From positions 1-64,000 of the forward strand of contig NZ_BSTR01000040.1 in assembly GCF_030269645.1 (NCBI RefSeq): a DNA stretch of 64,000 bases. Reading direction: 5' to 3'. Shown here piece after piece: positions 26,533 to 34,406 of the stretch; the stretch's first letter is position 1, and every line of letters starts with the position of its first letter. The position numbers and the translations under genes were made by a program. The notes beneath the pieces were generated by a model. It saw nothing but the letters and a program-made list of their open reading frames with translations. It did no database searches and was not told the origin of the DNA. The stretch is from Actinokineospora sp. NBRC 105648 (GTDB lineage Bacteria; Actinomycetota; Actinomycetes; Mycobacteriales; Pseudonocardiaceae).

Positions 26533-27126
26533 TCAGAACCTCGGCAGCTTGGGGGTTGTGGGCGGGCCGGGCTCTGGTGTGTCAACTGGCCAGTCGGGTC
26601 GCCATTCCGGCACCCGTTCGAGGAGGTCCACCAGCTCCTCGGCGATCCGCTGGACCTCGCGGTGGAACCCGAGGTACTCCACGGTGTCCTGGAACTGCGG
26701 ATAGGGCAAGTTCCACGTCTTGAGGTCCTGCAGCCTGCGCTCGTGCGCGTAGTTGGGGAAGTTCTCGGAATCGCAGAAGATGACCGGGTAGATCAAGCCG
26801 TGTGATTGCTCCGACGATGTCATCCCGACCATTTCCTCTCGCCGCGCCATGGAGTGCCACTCGGCGAGGCACCACTCGTTAAGGAAGTACCTCGGCGAGC
26901 AGACGGCGAGCAGGACTCGGGTTCGCTGCAGGGCGCTGCGCAGCGCCGAAGGCACTTTGACGCCACCGGGCAGCTTCTCGTCGAAGAAGACCTTCACGTC
27001 CCGGTCGAGATTGTCGTGCAACACCTCCAACAGGCGCGGGTAGAGGTGTGTGCGTACCCAGGCCGGAATGAGGTTGCCCTCGCGTTGGTAGCTGATGAAC
27101 ACGTCGTACTCGTACACGCGTGTCAT
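26533..27126 (-). CDS. TIR-domain protein, probable effector
   Basis: The 197-residue protein is mostly one TIR domain: strand YDVFISYQ at 7-14, VFFDEKLPGG near 46-55, VLLAVCSPRYFLNEWC and then AEW, whose glutamate near 88 occupies the catalytic position of NADase TIR domains, and a later strand LIYPVIF. Bacterial TIR domains often cleave NAD+ or make signalling nucleotides in anti-phage defence. Activity is inferred. First gene of the four-gene operon, with AAGGAG just upstream of ATG 27126. A short proline-rich tail ends the protein, and no membrane segment or fused sensor domain is visible. Confidence 0.9.
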   Translation of the reverse strand: MTRVYEYDVFISYQREGNLIPAWVRTHLYPRLLEVLHDNLDRDVKVFFDEKLPGGVKVPSALRSALQRTRVLLAVCSPRYFLNEWCLAEWHSMARREEMVGMTSSEQSHGLIYPVIFCDSENFPNYAHERRLQDLKTWNLPYPQFQDTVEYLGFHREVQRIAEELVDLLERVPEWRPDWPVDTPEPGPPTTPKLPRF

Positions 27127-27315
27127 CGCTCCTTCGGACCGGTCACCGGGCGGTCATGATCGTAAGTTGCCGGGCCCACGTCGAAACAGGCGTGCGGCGT
27201 GACAAAAGTCGGACAGTCTTCGGTCATACCCGGCTGATCACTACCCCTGGGATCCGGTGTGTCGTCCACAATTCCTGTCGGTTGGCAGTACCGGGTTCGA
27301 GGAGCGGGAGCGTCG
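27127..27315. other. Divergent intergenic region of the TIR and SEFIR genes
   Basis: This 189-base segment separates the minus-strand TIR operon from the plus-strand SEFIR gene, so it should hold both promoters. It is less GC-rich than the flanking genes and includes GACAAAAGTCGGACAGTC. I could not identify convincing -35/-10 pairs or an operator palindrome. Confidence 0.5.
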
Positions 27316-28296
27316 ATGTCCGATCGCGGAGCGCCCAAGGTGGTCATCGCCTACGCACGTGAGTCAGAGCAACACGACACAGTGGTACGTCTGTTCGCGA
27401 CATTCCTTCGCGTCCACCTGGGGTTGGCAGTGGAACTCGACCAGTGGGAGGAGGGCAGGCGCCGGGACAAGGTGCTGTGGGCGACCAAGCACTTCAGCGA
27501 AGCGGACTTCATCCTGGTCATCGCCTCACCCGCGTACCGCCGCCAAGCGGAGGGCACAGCACCACCGGACGAAGGGCGGCAGGCGCAGTTCGAATCAGCG
27601 TTCATCACCAACCTCCTGGTGAAGAACCTGCGCAGTGGGACAGCCCAGATCCTGCCGGTCGTGCTACCAGGACACACGGTCGACGACATCCCGGCGTTCC
27701 TCGCGCCGCACTCCACAACGATCTTCAAGGTCGAGTCGTTCACCCAGGAGGGCGTGTCGAGGTTGGTCGGCGCGATCACCGGGCACGCCCGGTACCCGAT
27801 GCCCGAACGGGGTGTGTGGCGGGATGGATTGGCTACCACTCCCACCAGGTCGCAACTGCTGCTGACCGACCGGTCCCAGTGGGTGGCCAGCGGCTGGGAC
27901 GTGCGGCCCAGCGATGCGTGGATCGATGGTGTGCACTACGACGACAGCATCGTGTTGCGCCCCTCCTCGGTCACACCGCAGGCGCGAGGTTTCGTGGAGG
28001 TCGACCTTGCTGGGGCCTACCGCAGGCTGACGTCGGTCGTGGGGGTGCTCGACGATGCCGCCGAAGCGTTCCAGGTGGGGCGGTTCGCGGTCTACCTGGA
28101 CGGTCGAGAGCACCCGGAACACCAGGCGTCCTACCGAAAGCCGAGGATGGTCGAGGTGGATGTCACCGGAGCTATGCGGTTGCGGCTGGAGATGTACCGC
28201 CCGAGTGTGTCGTCTTCGCCGTTGCGCGCAGGCACCCGAACGGCCCAGGTCAGTCGGTTGCCGGAGTTGGCCTGGGGCAATCCGACCCTGCTCTGA
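27316..28296 (+). CDS. SEFIR domain - NPCBM-like domain fusion protein
   Basis: The 326-residue protein has an N-terminal SEFIR domain (about 8-165): PKVVIAYARESEQHDTVVRL, VELDQWEEG, DFILVIASPAYRR and ILPVVLPG. SEFIR domains are TIR relatives used in protein-protein signalling. The C-terminal half (about 185-305) has the signature of an NPCBM/NEW2 module: WVASGWDVRPSDAWIDGVHY, then VDLAGAYRRLTSVVGVLDDA, FAVYLDGREH and VEVDVTGAMRLRLEMY. NPCBM modules normally bind carbohydrate on secreted glycosidases, but there is no signal peptide here. ATG 27316 has GGAGCGGGAG five bases upstream; a GTG at 27259 is possible but lacks a ribosome site. It is divergent from the TIR operon. Confidence 0.82.
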   Translation: MSDRGAPKVVIAYARESEQHDTVVRLFATFLRVHLGLAVELDQWEEGRRRDKVLWATKHFSEADFILVIASPAYRRQAEGTAPPDEGRQAQFESAFITNLLVKNLRSGTAQILPVVLPGHTVDDIPAFLAPHSTTIFKVESFTQEGVSRLVGAITGHARYPMPERGVWRDGLATTPTRSQLLLTDRSQWVASGWDVRPSDAWIDGVHYDDSIVLRPSSVTPQARGFVEVDLAGAYRRLTSVVGVLDDAAEAFQVGRFAVYLDGREHPEHQASYRKPRMVEVDVTGAMRLRLEMYRPSVSSSPLRAGTRTAQVSRLPELAWGNPTLL

Positions 28297-28300
28297 CCCG

Positions 28301-28666
28301 CTAGTCCCCGCTGGCGAAGCGTTCCCAGGCCGACTGCCGGGTCATCCCCAACGCTTCTCCCACCTGCGACCAGGTCGCTCCCAAGGTCCGGGCCTTCGCC
28401 ACCCACAGTCCCAGGTTTCGCTCCGCCTGGGCGCCCGCCGCGGCCACCGAGCCCAGGGTCGCGAGTACCGCCTCCAGGGACAGTTCCAACTCCCACGGCG
28501 CCACCGGCGACCCCGACGACTCCGCCGACTCGGCCACCCGGGTCCCGGCGATGACCTGGGCGGCGAGCGCCACGCAGCCGTCGCAGATGAAGACTCCTGG
28601 GCCTGCTACCAGGGTGGTGACCTCGGTGTTGGGTTTGCGGCAGAACGAGCAACTGGCGATCGACAT
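28301..28666 (-). CDS. Small ClpX-type C4 zinc-finger protein with helical C-terminus
   Basis: The 121-residue protein starts ASCSFCRKP and VFICDGCV, two CxxC pairs in the spacing of the ClpX N-terminal zinc finger (zf-C4_ClpX). The rest lacks the ClpX AAA domain. The end WSQVGEALGMTRQSAWERF looks like a helix-turn-helix. Such ClpX-finger/HTH proteins are known in actinomycetes without defined function; a regulator or an adaptor for ClpP substrates are both possible. It converges on the SEFIR gene with a four-base gap. Confidence 0.75.
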   Translation of the reverse strand: MSIASCSFCRKPNTEVTTLVAGPGVFICDGCVALAAQVIAGTRVAESAESSGSPVAPWELELSLEAVLATLGSVAAAGAQAERNLGLWVAKARTLGATWSQVGEALGMTRQSAWERFASGD

Positions 28667-28705
28667 CTGACCCCTCCGCTTCGCGTCAGGGGTTACCTTA
28701 CGGGC

Positions 28706-28722
28706 GTCAGGGCCATCCTGAC
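28706..28722. repeat. Short inverted repeat GTCAGG-5-CCTGAC
   Basis: A perfect 6-bp inverted repeat with the loop GCCAT lies between the stop of the lipoprotein gene (28727) and the start of the zinc-finger gene (28666), both on the minus strand. It could be a weak terminator or an operator; the stem is too short to decide. Confidence 0.3.
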
Positions 28723-28726
28723 AACT

Positions 28727-29050
28727 TCACTTCAGCAGGGTGGCCACCAGTGCCGGGTCGGCGCCGAGGTCGACGTAGAGCTTGGCCCAGTCGCGGTCGG
28801 TGGTGGTGGCGGGTTGGTTGTCGCAGTAGGGCTTGGCGGTGTTGGCGGTGTAGTAGCGCAGCACCGCGAGGGTCTCCTCGGTCCTGCGCTGCGCCGGATC
28901 GGTGTAGCGGGGGCCGGGTGCGGCGCTCTGGTGGTTGAGGCAGGTCAGCTCCGCCTGCGCCTGGTCGTCGAACCGGGGACCGGGGTCGGGAGTGGCCGAG
29001 CACGCCGCGAGGGTGAGCAGGGTGGCGACCGCGAGGGTGGTGGTGCGCAT
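28727..29050 (-). CDS. Small lipoprotein, unknown function
   Basis: The 107-residue product has a lipoprotein signal with lipobox L-A-A-C near residue 17, so it should be anchored to the outer face of the membrane. The mature part is short and contains two cysteines (ELTCLNHQ and KPYCDNQ), which could form a disulfide. I do not recognise a family. The frame is open further upstream, but the ATG at 29050 gives the signal peptide and lies two bases after the NicO-type gene stop, so I chose it. It is the last gene of a four-gene envelope operon. Confidence 0.75.
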   Translation of the reverse strand: MRTTTLAVATLLTLAACSATPDPGPRFDDQAQAELTCLNHQSAAPGPRYTDPAQRRTEETLAVLRYYTANTAKPYCDNQPATTTDRDWAKLYVDLGADPALVATLLK

Positions 29051-29052
29051 GG

Positions 29053-30618
29053 CTATCCGATCCCGGAGGCCGCGCGGGCGGCCAGTCCGACGCCGACGAC
29101 GAGGACGAGCAGGGCGGTGACCACCGGCAGGAACGCGCTGAACCGGGCGACCCGTGACCGCAGGCCGTTGAGCCGCTCCACCCGTTCCAACCGGTCGCGG
29201 AAGCGCACGAGCAGGATGCCGACCAGGGTCAGGGTGCCCGCCATGCCGAGGCCGTAGCCCAGGACCAGCAGCACGCCGAACCACGTCCGCCCCAGGCCCA
29301 CCGCGCCGAGCAGCACGACCAGGGCCGACGGACTGGGCACCAACCCACCGGCGACGCCCATCCCGATCAGGCCGGACCGCCCGATCCGCTGCCCATGACC
29401 GTGCGCGTGACCGTGTCCATGCCCATGGCCGTGCCCGTGCCCGTGACCGAAGCCGGAACCGGAACCGGAACCGAGGGGCGAACCATGCCCGTGGTCCGAA
29501 CCGGAGCCGTGTTCATGGCCAGAACCAGAACCCGGCCGCGGATCGAGGTCCGGGACCACGCCCACACCGGCCGGGGCACCGGCGCCGACCAGCGCCGGAA
29601 CCGGGCTGGACAGCACCGTCCCCCGCGTGCGGTCGCGCAACGCCGAGCGCAGCAGTCCGGCGCCGATGGCGGCGACCAGCACACCGCTGGCCACGCCCAG
29701 CCAGCTCAGCACGCTCTCCCCCGCGATGGCGCTCGACGCGCTGATCAGCAGGCCCAGCACCAAGACGCCCGCGGTGTGGGTGACCGTCACCGTCGCGCCG
29801 ACGGTGAGCGCGTCGCGGGTGGTGCCGTGCTTGCCCGCCAGGTACGCCGCGATGACGGTCTTGCCGTGGCCCGGAAGCATCGCGTGCGAGGCACCCAACA
29901 GCAGCGACAGCAGCACGGCGAGCACCCCGACAAACGGCGTCAGCTCCCGGGTCCCCGCGAGCCCGGTGAAGAACCCGGTGACCTTCGCCAGCCCGGCGTC
30001 CAGCCAGCTCGATCCCGTGGACACCGATCCGGCGACGCCGGAACCGTTGCCCGGCCGCACATCCAGCGTGGCCGTGCGCACGTTCAGCGGATCGGCCAAC
30101 AGGTCTGCCGGGTAGGCGCGCAGCTCATCGCTGACGGTGCGGTCGGGCACCGGCGACCCGGTCAGCGCCACACCCTCGCCGCGGGCGGTGATCTCGTGCC
30201 AGCCGATCCGGTCGCCGCGGAAGGTGTCGGTGATCGTGACGGTCGTCGCACTGTCCATAGTGGCCGGACCGGTCAGTTCGCACGTCAGCCGGGTGGTGGG
30301 CAGCCCGGCCTCGCCCGGTGGAGACTCCAGGACCACGCTCGGCACAGCCCACGGAACCGCCTTGCCCGCGACGGTCACGGTGACCGCGCGTGCCAGTTCC
30401 CCGCACTGCTCTCGGGCGTAGTCGGGCCCGATCGGCTCCTGCACGGTCGGGATCTCGGCGAGGTCGACCACGGCGCGCAGGTCGACCCGGTCCGGGTGCA
30501 GGGTCAGGCCGTTGTAGTGGTTGACGGTGAAGTTCCCCAGCGGGTGCGCCGAGGCCGTGCCCGGGGCGGCGAGCAGGGCGCCCGCGCACAGCAACAGCAG
30601 CAGTGCCAAGCGCCTCAC
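29053..30618 (-). CDS. NicO/RcnA-HupE-like metal transporter with histidine-rich loop
   Basis: The 521-residue protein has a signal peptide (about 1-25), an extracellular domain with HPLGNFTVNHYNGL, and a membrane region with about six segments. The membrane part carries GASHAMLPGHGKTVIAAYLAG, the H-x4-PGHGK motif of the NicO family of nickel/cobalt transporters. The loop near residues 370-410 is a run of alternating Gly-His plus Gly-Ser repeats, likely a metal-binding stretch. A second loop motif GMGVAGGLVPSPSALVVLL follows. The start GTG 30618 overlaps the upstream TPR gene stop as GTGA. Direction and metal cannot be told from the sequence; efflux or uptake of Ni/Co is likely. Confidence 0.85.
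   Translation of the reverse strand: MRRLALLLLLCAGALLAAPGTASAHPLGNFTVNHYNGLTLHPDRVDLRAVVDLAEIPTVQEPIGPDYAREQCGELARAVTVTVAGKAVPWAVPSVVLESPPGEAGLPTTRLTCELTGPATMDSATTVTITDTFRGDRIGWHEITARGEGVALTGSPVPDRTVSDELRAYPADLLADPLNVRTATLDVRPGNGSGVAGSVSTGSSWLDAGLAKVTGFFTGLAGTRELTPFVGVLAVLLSLLLGASHAMLPGHGKTVIAAYLAGKHGTTRDALTVGATVTVTHTAGVLVLGLLISASSAIAGESVLSWLGVASGVLVAAIGAGLLRSALRDRTRGTVLSSPVPALVGAGAPAGVGVVPDLDPRPGSGSGHEHGSGSDHGHGSPLGSGSGSGFGHGHGHGHGHGHGHAHGHGQRIGRSGLIGMGVAGGLVPSPSALVVLLGAVGLGRTWFGVLLVLGYGLGMAGTLTLVGILLVRFRDRLERVERLNGLRSRVARFSAFLPVVTALLVLVVGVGLAARAASGIG
29398..29530. repeat. Low-complexity tract encoding the His-Gly-rich loop
   Basis: The plus strand alternates GTG/CCC/ATG-like triplets here, and the minus strand encodes repeated Gly-His and Gly-Ser pairs of the NicO-type transporter. 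It is an imperfect short-period repeat, prone to length change. Confidence 0.6.
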
Positions 30619-31922
30619 CGCGGTCCTCGCAGTTCGGTCAGGGCGCGCTGCGCCTCGGGGCCGTGCAGCAACGAGAAGTCCGGGTTCACCCGCAGCGCTT
30701 CTTCCAAAGTGGACACCGCATCCCCCGCGCGCCCGAGGCCGGCGAGGATCACGCCCCGGTGGAACAGGAACGTGGCGTTGCGCCAACCGAGCGCGGCCGC
30801 CTTGTCCGCATAGGACAGTGCCTCCGCGTCCCGGCCGTTGAGGTGCAGCGCCCAGGCCATGGCGTCGGCGACGAGCACGTTCTGCCTGCGCCCCCACTCG
30901 GCCTCGGCCAGGCGCAGCGCGGTGGCGGCGTCGCCGCGGTCGGCGGCCACGACCGAGTCGGCGAGGTCGTCGACCGCGCCCGACGCCTGCGCGAGCGTGC
31001 GCTGTTTGTCCAGCACCGCGAACTGGCTGTCGGCGGGCTGCCCGGCGGCGGTGAGCAGGAGCGCGTACTCGTGCAGGTACTGCGGCAGCGGCACCCTGGC
31101 GACCAGGTCCCGGTACCCGGCGATCGCCTCGTCGGTGCGCCCGCGGGCGGCGGCGACCTTGGCCCGGCCCTGCAGCAGCGCGGCGTTGGTCGGATCGGCG
31201 CGCAGGCCGTCGGCGTAGTGCGCCTCGGCCTCGTCGAGCTTGCCGCTGTCGAAGGCGAGCTCACCGAGGTGGTAGCGGCAGAACGACGCGTCGGCGACGC
31301 TCACCGAGGCGGCCAGCGCCCGGTCCAGCGCCTCGCGGGCGTCGTCCACGCGACCGTGCAGCTCGAGGTCGTAGGCGGCCCGGGTGAACGAGGCGACGCC
31401 CGGTTCGAGGTCGAGCATCCGCTGCACGGCGGCGGTGGCCTGCTCGGCCTGGCCGAGCTGGGTGTAGGCGTCGGCGAGCACCCCGTACACCTCGGCGGTG
31501 TCCGGCGCGGCGACCCGGGCGCGCTCGCCCCAGTCGCGGGCGGTGCCGAACTCGTGCCGGGCGTTGGCCAGCGCGCCCAGACCGATCAGCGCGGGTCCGT
31601 TGCCGTCGGCCTGCTGGGCGAGGGACTTCTCCAGCGCGCCCTGGGCCTTGGGGTAGTAGGTGGCGTCGCCGGTGACCCTGGCCTGCTCGATGTAGGCGGT
31701 GCCGAGCAGCGCCCAGGTGGCCGGGTCGCGCGGGGTGCGGCGCAGCTTGTCCTGCGCGGTGGCGATGGTGCGCTCGAGCGGCGGGCGGTCGGCGGTGGCG
31801 GTGGGCGCCGGCGCGGGGTCGGCCGGGGCGACCAGGGTCGCCACCGTGGCACCGAGCAGGCCGACGCCCGCGACGATCACGGCCACGGCGAGCACGCGCC
31901 TGCGGCCGGGTGTGGGAGACAT
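30615..31922 (-). CDS. TPR-repeat protein, membrane-anchored
   Basis: The 435-residue protein has one N-terminal membrane segment (about 10-32, VLAVAVIVAGVGLLGATVATLV) and then an extracytoplasmic array of tetratricopeptide repeats, for example PATWALLGTAYIEQAR, EVYGVLADAYTQLGQAEQA and YADGLRADPTNAALLQGRA. It has no other domain and probably acts as a scaffold. GGAGG lies eight bases before ATG 31922. It lies between the DUF4331 gene and the NicO-type gene and shares a GTGA overlap with the latter, so it belongs to the same operon. Its partner is unknown. Confidence 0.85.
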   Translation of the reverse strand: MSPTPGRRRVLAVAVIVAGVGLLGATVATLVAPADPAPAPTATADRPPLERTIATAQDKLRRTPRDPATWALLGTAYIEQARVTGDATYYPKAQGALEKSLAQQADGNGPALIGLGALANARHEFGTARDWGERARVAAPDTAEVYGVLADAYTQLGQAEQATAAVQRMLDLEPGVASFTRAAYDLELHGRVDDAREALDRALAASVSVADASFCRYHLGELAFDSGKLDEAEAHYADGLRADPTNAALLQGRAKVAAARGRTDEAIAGYRDLVARVPLPQYLHEYALLLTAAGQPADSQFAVLDKQRTLAQASGAVDDLADSVVAADRGDAATALRLAEAEWGRRQNVLVADAMAWALHLNGRDAEALSYADKAAALGWRNATFLFHRGVILAGLGRAGDAVSTLEEALRVNPDFSLLHGPEAQRALTELRGPR

Positions 31923-31992
31923 GCGGGGAACCTCCGACAGGGCGGGCGGGGTGCCCCGGGACCGCGGCTCGCGGCCCCGGGGCTGGTGCGGA

Positions 31993-33576
31993 CTACGCGA
32001 CCGCGGGTGTCCACTCGGGACGGCGCCGGAAGAGCGCGACGCCCGAGCCGATGAGCACGGCGGCGACCAGGCCGCCGAGCAGCGACTGGAACGGGAAGTG
32101 ACCCGAACCGCCGCCCGCGGGCACCGCGGCGGCGTCCCCGGACGACTGGTTGACCGCGGTGTTGCCCGGCAGCGCGACGTAGGGGAACACGGTGCCGAAC
32201 GGCTTGTCGTTCGCGTTCACCTTGTCCCCGGCCGCCAGCGCCGGGACGATGCCGCTGACCGCGGCGCCCTCGACGGCCTGCACGGCGATGTCGAGCACGT
32301 CATCGGTCAACCTGCGCCCGTTCGGGAAGCCCTGCAGGTCGTTGGCGAGCACGCCGAGCCGGTTGGGGCTCGCCGCGGGCGGGATCGAGACGTTGAGCCG
32401 GAGCTGCTCGGAGGGGTTGAACCGCTTCGGGTCGACGTCGGCGTTGTTCAGCTGCGAGTTGAGGTCGGCCGCGATCGGCCCGCCCGCCTTGGTGGTGATC
32501 CCGGTCAGGAAGATCTCCACCAGGTCGTTGCGCGGGGTGGCGGGCGCGGGCAGCCCGTAGATGCCCTGGATGAGCTTGGGCAGTTCCGGGTCGGTCACCC
32601 GGTTCACCAGGTCCGGGACCTTGCGGTCCTGGTCCGGGGTGAGCGCGTTGAACTTGTCCTTGAGCCCGGCGGGCACGACGACCTCGTTGACCAGGGGGTT
32701 GCCCAGCCGCGAGACCTGCACGTACGGGCCGAAGGCGTGCGACTCCCCCGGGCTGATGAACATCGACTTGCGCTCGGTGTCGCTCCACACCCCGATGACC
32801 GGGTTGCGGGTCGGGTTGCCCCTGAGCACGACCGCGGACTTGGGCAGCTGCAGCGCGATCGTGTTCACGCTGTAGCCGGCCAGGGTGTCCTGGCCGACCT
32901 CGGAGAGGTTGCCGCCGTAGAGCAGGTCGAAGACCCGCAGGTCCAGGAAGAACGAGTCGTCCGCCTGGCCGACGTAGGTCTTACCGCCACCGGGCACGTC
33001 CACTGTGGCCTGGTCGCGCAGGGCGCCGTAGTCGGGCATGGAGGCCGCGCCGGTGTTCGACGGGGCGACCTTGCCGTCGCGGATGACCGTGCTCTCGTGG
33101 CCGTAGCGGTCGATGACCTGCAGGGTGTAGGTCTGCCGGAACAGCAGGTTCGGGTCGTCGAGGGAGGTGACCGGCCCGTTGTCGTAGAGGAAGGTGTTCT
33201 TGCCCCGGCGGTCGTCGGTGCGGAAGGTCCACCGGTAGGTGAGGTCGGCCTTCGCGTCGCCGTCGTTGTCGATGTTGATGTCGTAGTGGGCGTCGGTGGC
33301 CCACGGGTAGAAGTTCGGACCGCCGTTGGGCTCCTGGAACGGGTACCAGTTGGCGATCAGGGTGACGGTGTCCGGCTTGTCCGGGCTGACGAACGCGTAC
33401 ACGTCGGTGTTGTCGGCGGGCGGGTCGCCCGCGATCAGGGGTGCCTCGCGGTGGCTCGACGCGGTGGCCGTGCCGGGCGCGAGCCCGACCAGCGCCCCGG
33501 TGAGCACCGTGCTGCCTGCCGCGACCAGCGCGACAGCCACCCGTCGTCGACGGCGAGTGGGGTGCGGTGTTGACAT
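31993..33576 (-). CDS. DUF4331 secreted membrane-anchored protein
   Basis: The 527-residue protein has a signal peptide (to about 40, ending GTATASSHREAPLI), a long mature domain and a C-terminal membrane segment followed by RRR (about 500-520). The mature start SSHREAPLIAGDPPADNTDVYAF is the hallmark of DUF4331 proteins, whose function is unknown. GDAKADLTYRWTF and the repeated GNP strands indicate a beta-rich fold. The protein should face outward, anchored by its tail. It is the first gene of the DUF4331-TPR-NicO-lipoprotein operon; a 70-base gap separates it from the TPR gene. Gene order suggests an envelope metal-related complex, but that is an inference. Confidence 0.85.
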   Translation of the reverse strand: MSTPHPTRRRRRVAVALVAAGSTVLTGALVGLAPGTATASSHREAPLIAGDPPADNTDVYAFVSPDKPDTVTLIANWYPFQEPNGGPNFYPWATDAHYDINIDNDGDAKADLTYRWTFRTDDRRGKNTFLYDNGPVTSLDDPNLLFRQTYTLQVIDRYGHESTVIRDGKVAPSNTGAASMPDYGALRDQATVDVPGGGKTYVGQADDSFFLDLRVFDLLYGGNLSEVGQDTLAGYSVNTIALQLPKSAVVLRGNPTRNPVIGVWSDTERKSMFISPGESHAFGPYVQVSRLGNPLVNEVVVPAGLKDKFNALTPDQDRKVPDLVNRVTDPELPKLIQGIYGLPAPATPRNDLVEIFLTGITTKAGGPIAADLNSQLNNADVDPKRFNPSEQLRLNVSIPPAASPNRLGVLANDLQGFPNGRRLTDDVLDIAVQAVEGAAVSGIVPALAAGDKVNANDKPFGTVFPYVALPGNTAVNQSSGDAAAVPAGGGSGHFPFQSLLGGLVAAVLIGSGVALFRRRPEWTPAVA

Positions 33577-33980
33577 GCTCCATCCCTTCGCCGGCCCGCT
33601 CAGGACGCGGACCGACTTCGTTGGGGAATCGGACAGTCGGTTATTCGAGACAGAATGGCATTCGGCTCGGAATTAAATGCGATTCACCTTGGCACTGTTG
33701 CCAGTCGGTGGCAATTAGCGATCAATATCGGGAAGTCAAACAATCACTGATTAGCCCGTGCGGGTGACAAGGGATCGGAGATATTCGACGCAGTGCCGCA
33801 ATCACCGAACTGGAGCCCCCTGTTCCAGCGACACACCATCCGGCGCGCGCGGTCCGCTCAGTGACCACACCATCGGGTGGACCTGCCCGCCACGGGGGCC
33901 GGGACGACCGCGCGATGCGCCAGCCTGGGCCACGACGATCCAGCCGGTCCGCAGGTCCGATCACCAGGGAAGAGGCAGCA
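33577..33980. other. Divergent intergenic region, DUF4331 and cupredoxin genes
   Basis: This 404-base gap is markedly AT-richer than its surroundings (33620-33760), as expected for two divergent promoters. TGGCA-CTGT-TGCCA at 33690-33703, with another TGGCA at 33709, is a small inverted repeat that could be an operator. TTGGCA at 33689 could serve as a -35 for plus-strand transcription, but the matching -10 (CAATTA) is weak. No gene is supported here. Confidence 0.45.
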
Positions 33981-34376
33981 GTGCGCGCAACAGTGGAGAC
34001 CGGTCGGGTCCGACGGGTGCTGGCGGCGGCCCTGCTGCTGACCGCGGCCGGGTGCGGCGGCAGTGGGACGTCGACCCCCGCCGGGTCGGCCGCGCCCGCG
34101 TCCTCCGCCGCCGGGCAGGTGGCCAGCGGGGAGGCGACGGTGGAGGTCAAGCAGTTCACCTTCACCCCGGCGGCGCTGACGGTGGCCGTCGGGACCAAGG
34201 TGACCTGGAAGTTCCTCGACAGCGCCAAGCACAACGTCAAGGCGAACGACGGCAGCTTCAAGTCCGACGACCTCGCCGGCGGCGCCACCTACAGCTACAC
34301 CTTCACCAAGGCGGGCGAGTTCCCGTACATCTGCACCATCCACCAGTACATGACGGCGACCGTCACGGTGCGCTAG
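33981..34376 (+). CDS. Plastocyanin-like cupredoxin lipoprotein
   Basis: The 131-residue protein has a lipobox (LLLTAAGC) and a small cupredoxin domain. The four copper ligands are visible: H in AKHNVK, and C, H and M in the C-terminal loop YICTIHQYM. It should carry type-1 copper on the outer face of the membrane and move electrons or copper. I start it at GTG 33981, eight bases after GAAGAGG, which gives a proper lipoprotein signal; ATG 33861 would add a long charged leader. It is divergent from the DUF4331 operon. Confidence 0.85.
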   Translation: MRATVETGRVRRVLAAALLLTAAGCGGSGTSTPAGSAAPASSAAGQVASGEATVEVKQFTFTPAALTVAVGTKVTWKFLDSAKHNVKANDGSFKSDDLAGGATYSYTFTKAGEFPYICTIHQYMTATVTVR

Positions 34377-34394
34377 TCCGCTCACCCGACCGGG

Positions 34395-34400
34395 TAGGTT
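34395..34400 (+). promoter_or_regulatory. Leaderless -10 element before the glycerophosphotransferase-like gene
   Basis: TAGGTT ends six bases before the GTG at 34407. This TANNNT-N6-start spacing is that of leaderless actinomycete transcripts, which would explain why no ribosome site is seen. The -35 region is not clear. Confidence 0.45.
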
Positions 34401-34406
34401 GGCCCG

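Noticed and set aside
33722-34288. Minus-strand open frame opposite the cupredoxin gene
   Set aside because: No recognisable domain; the cupredoxin ligands on the plus strand show that strand is coding.
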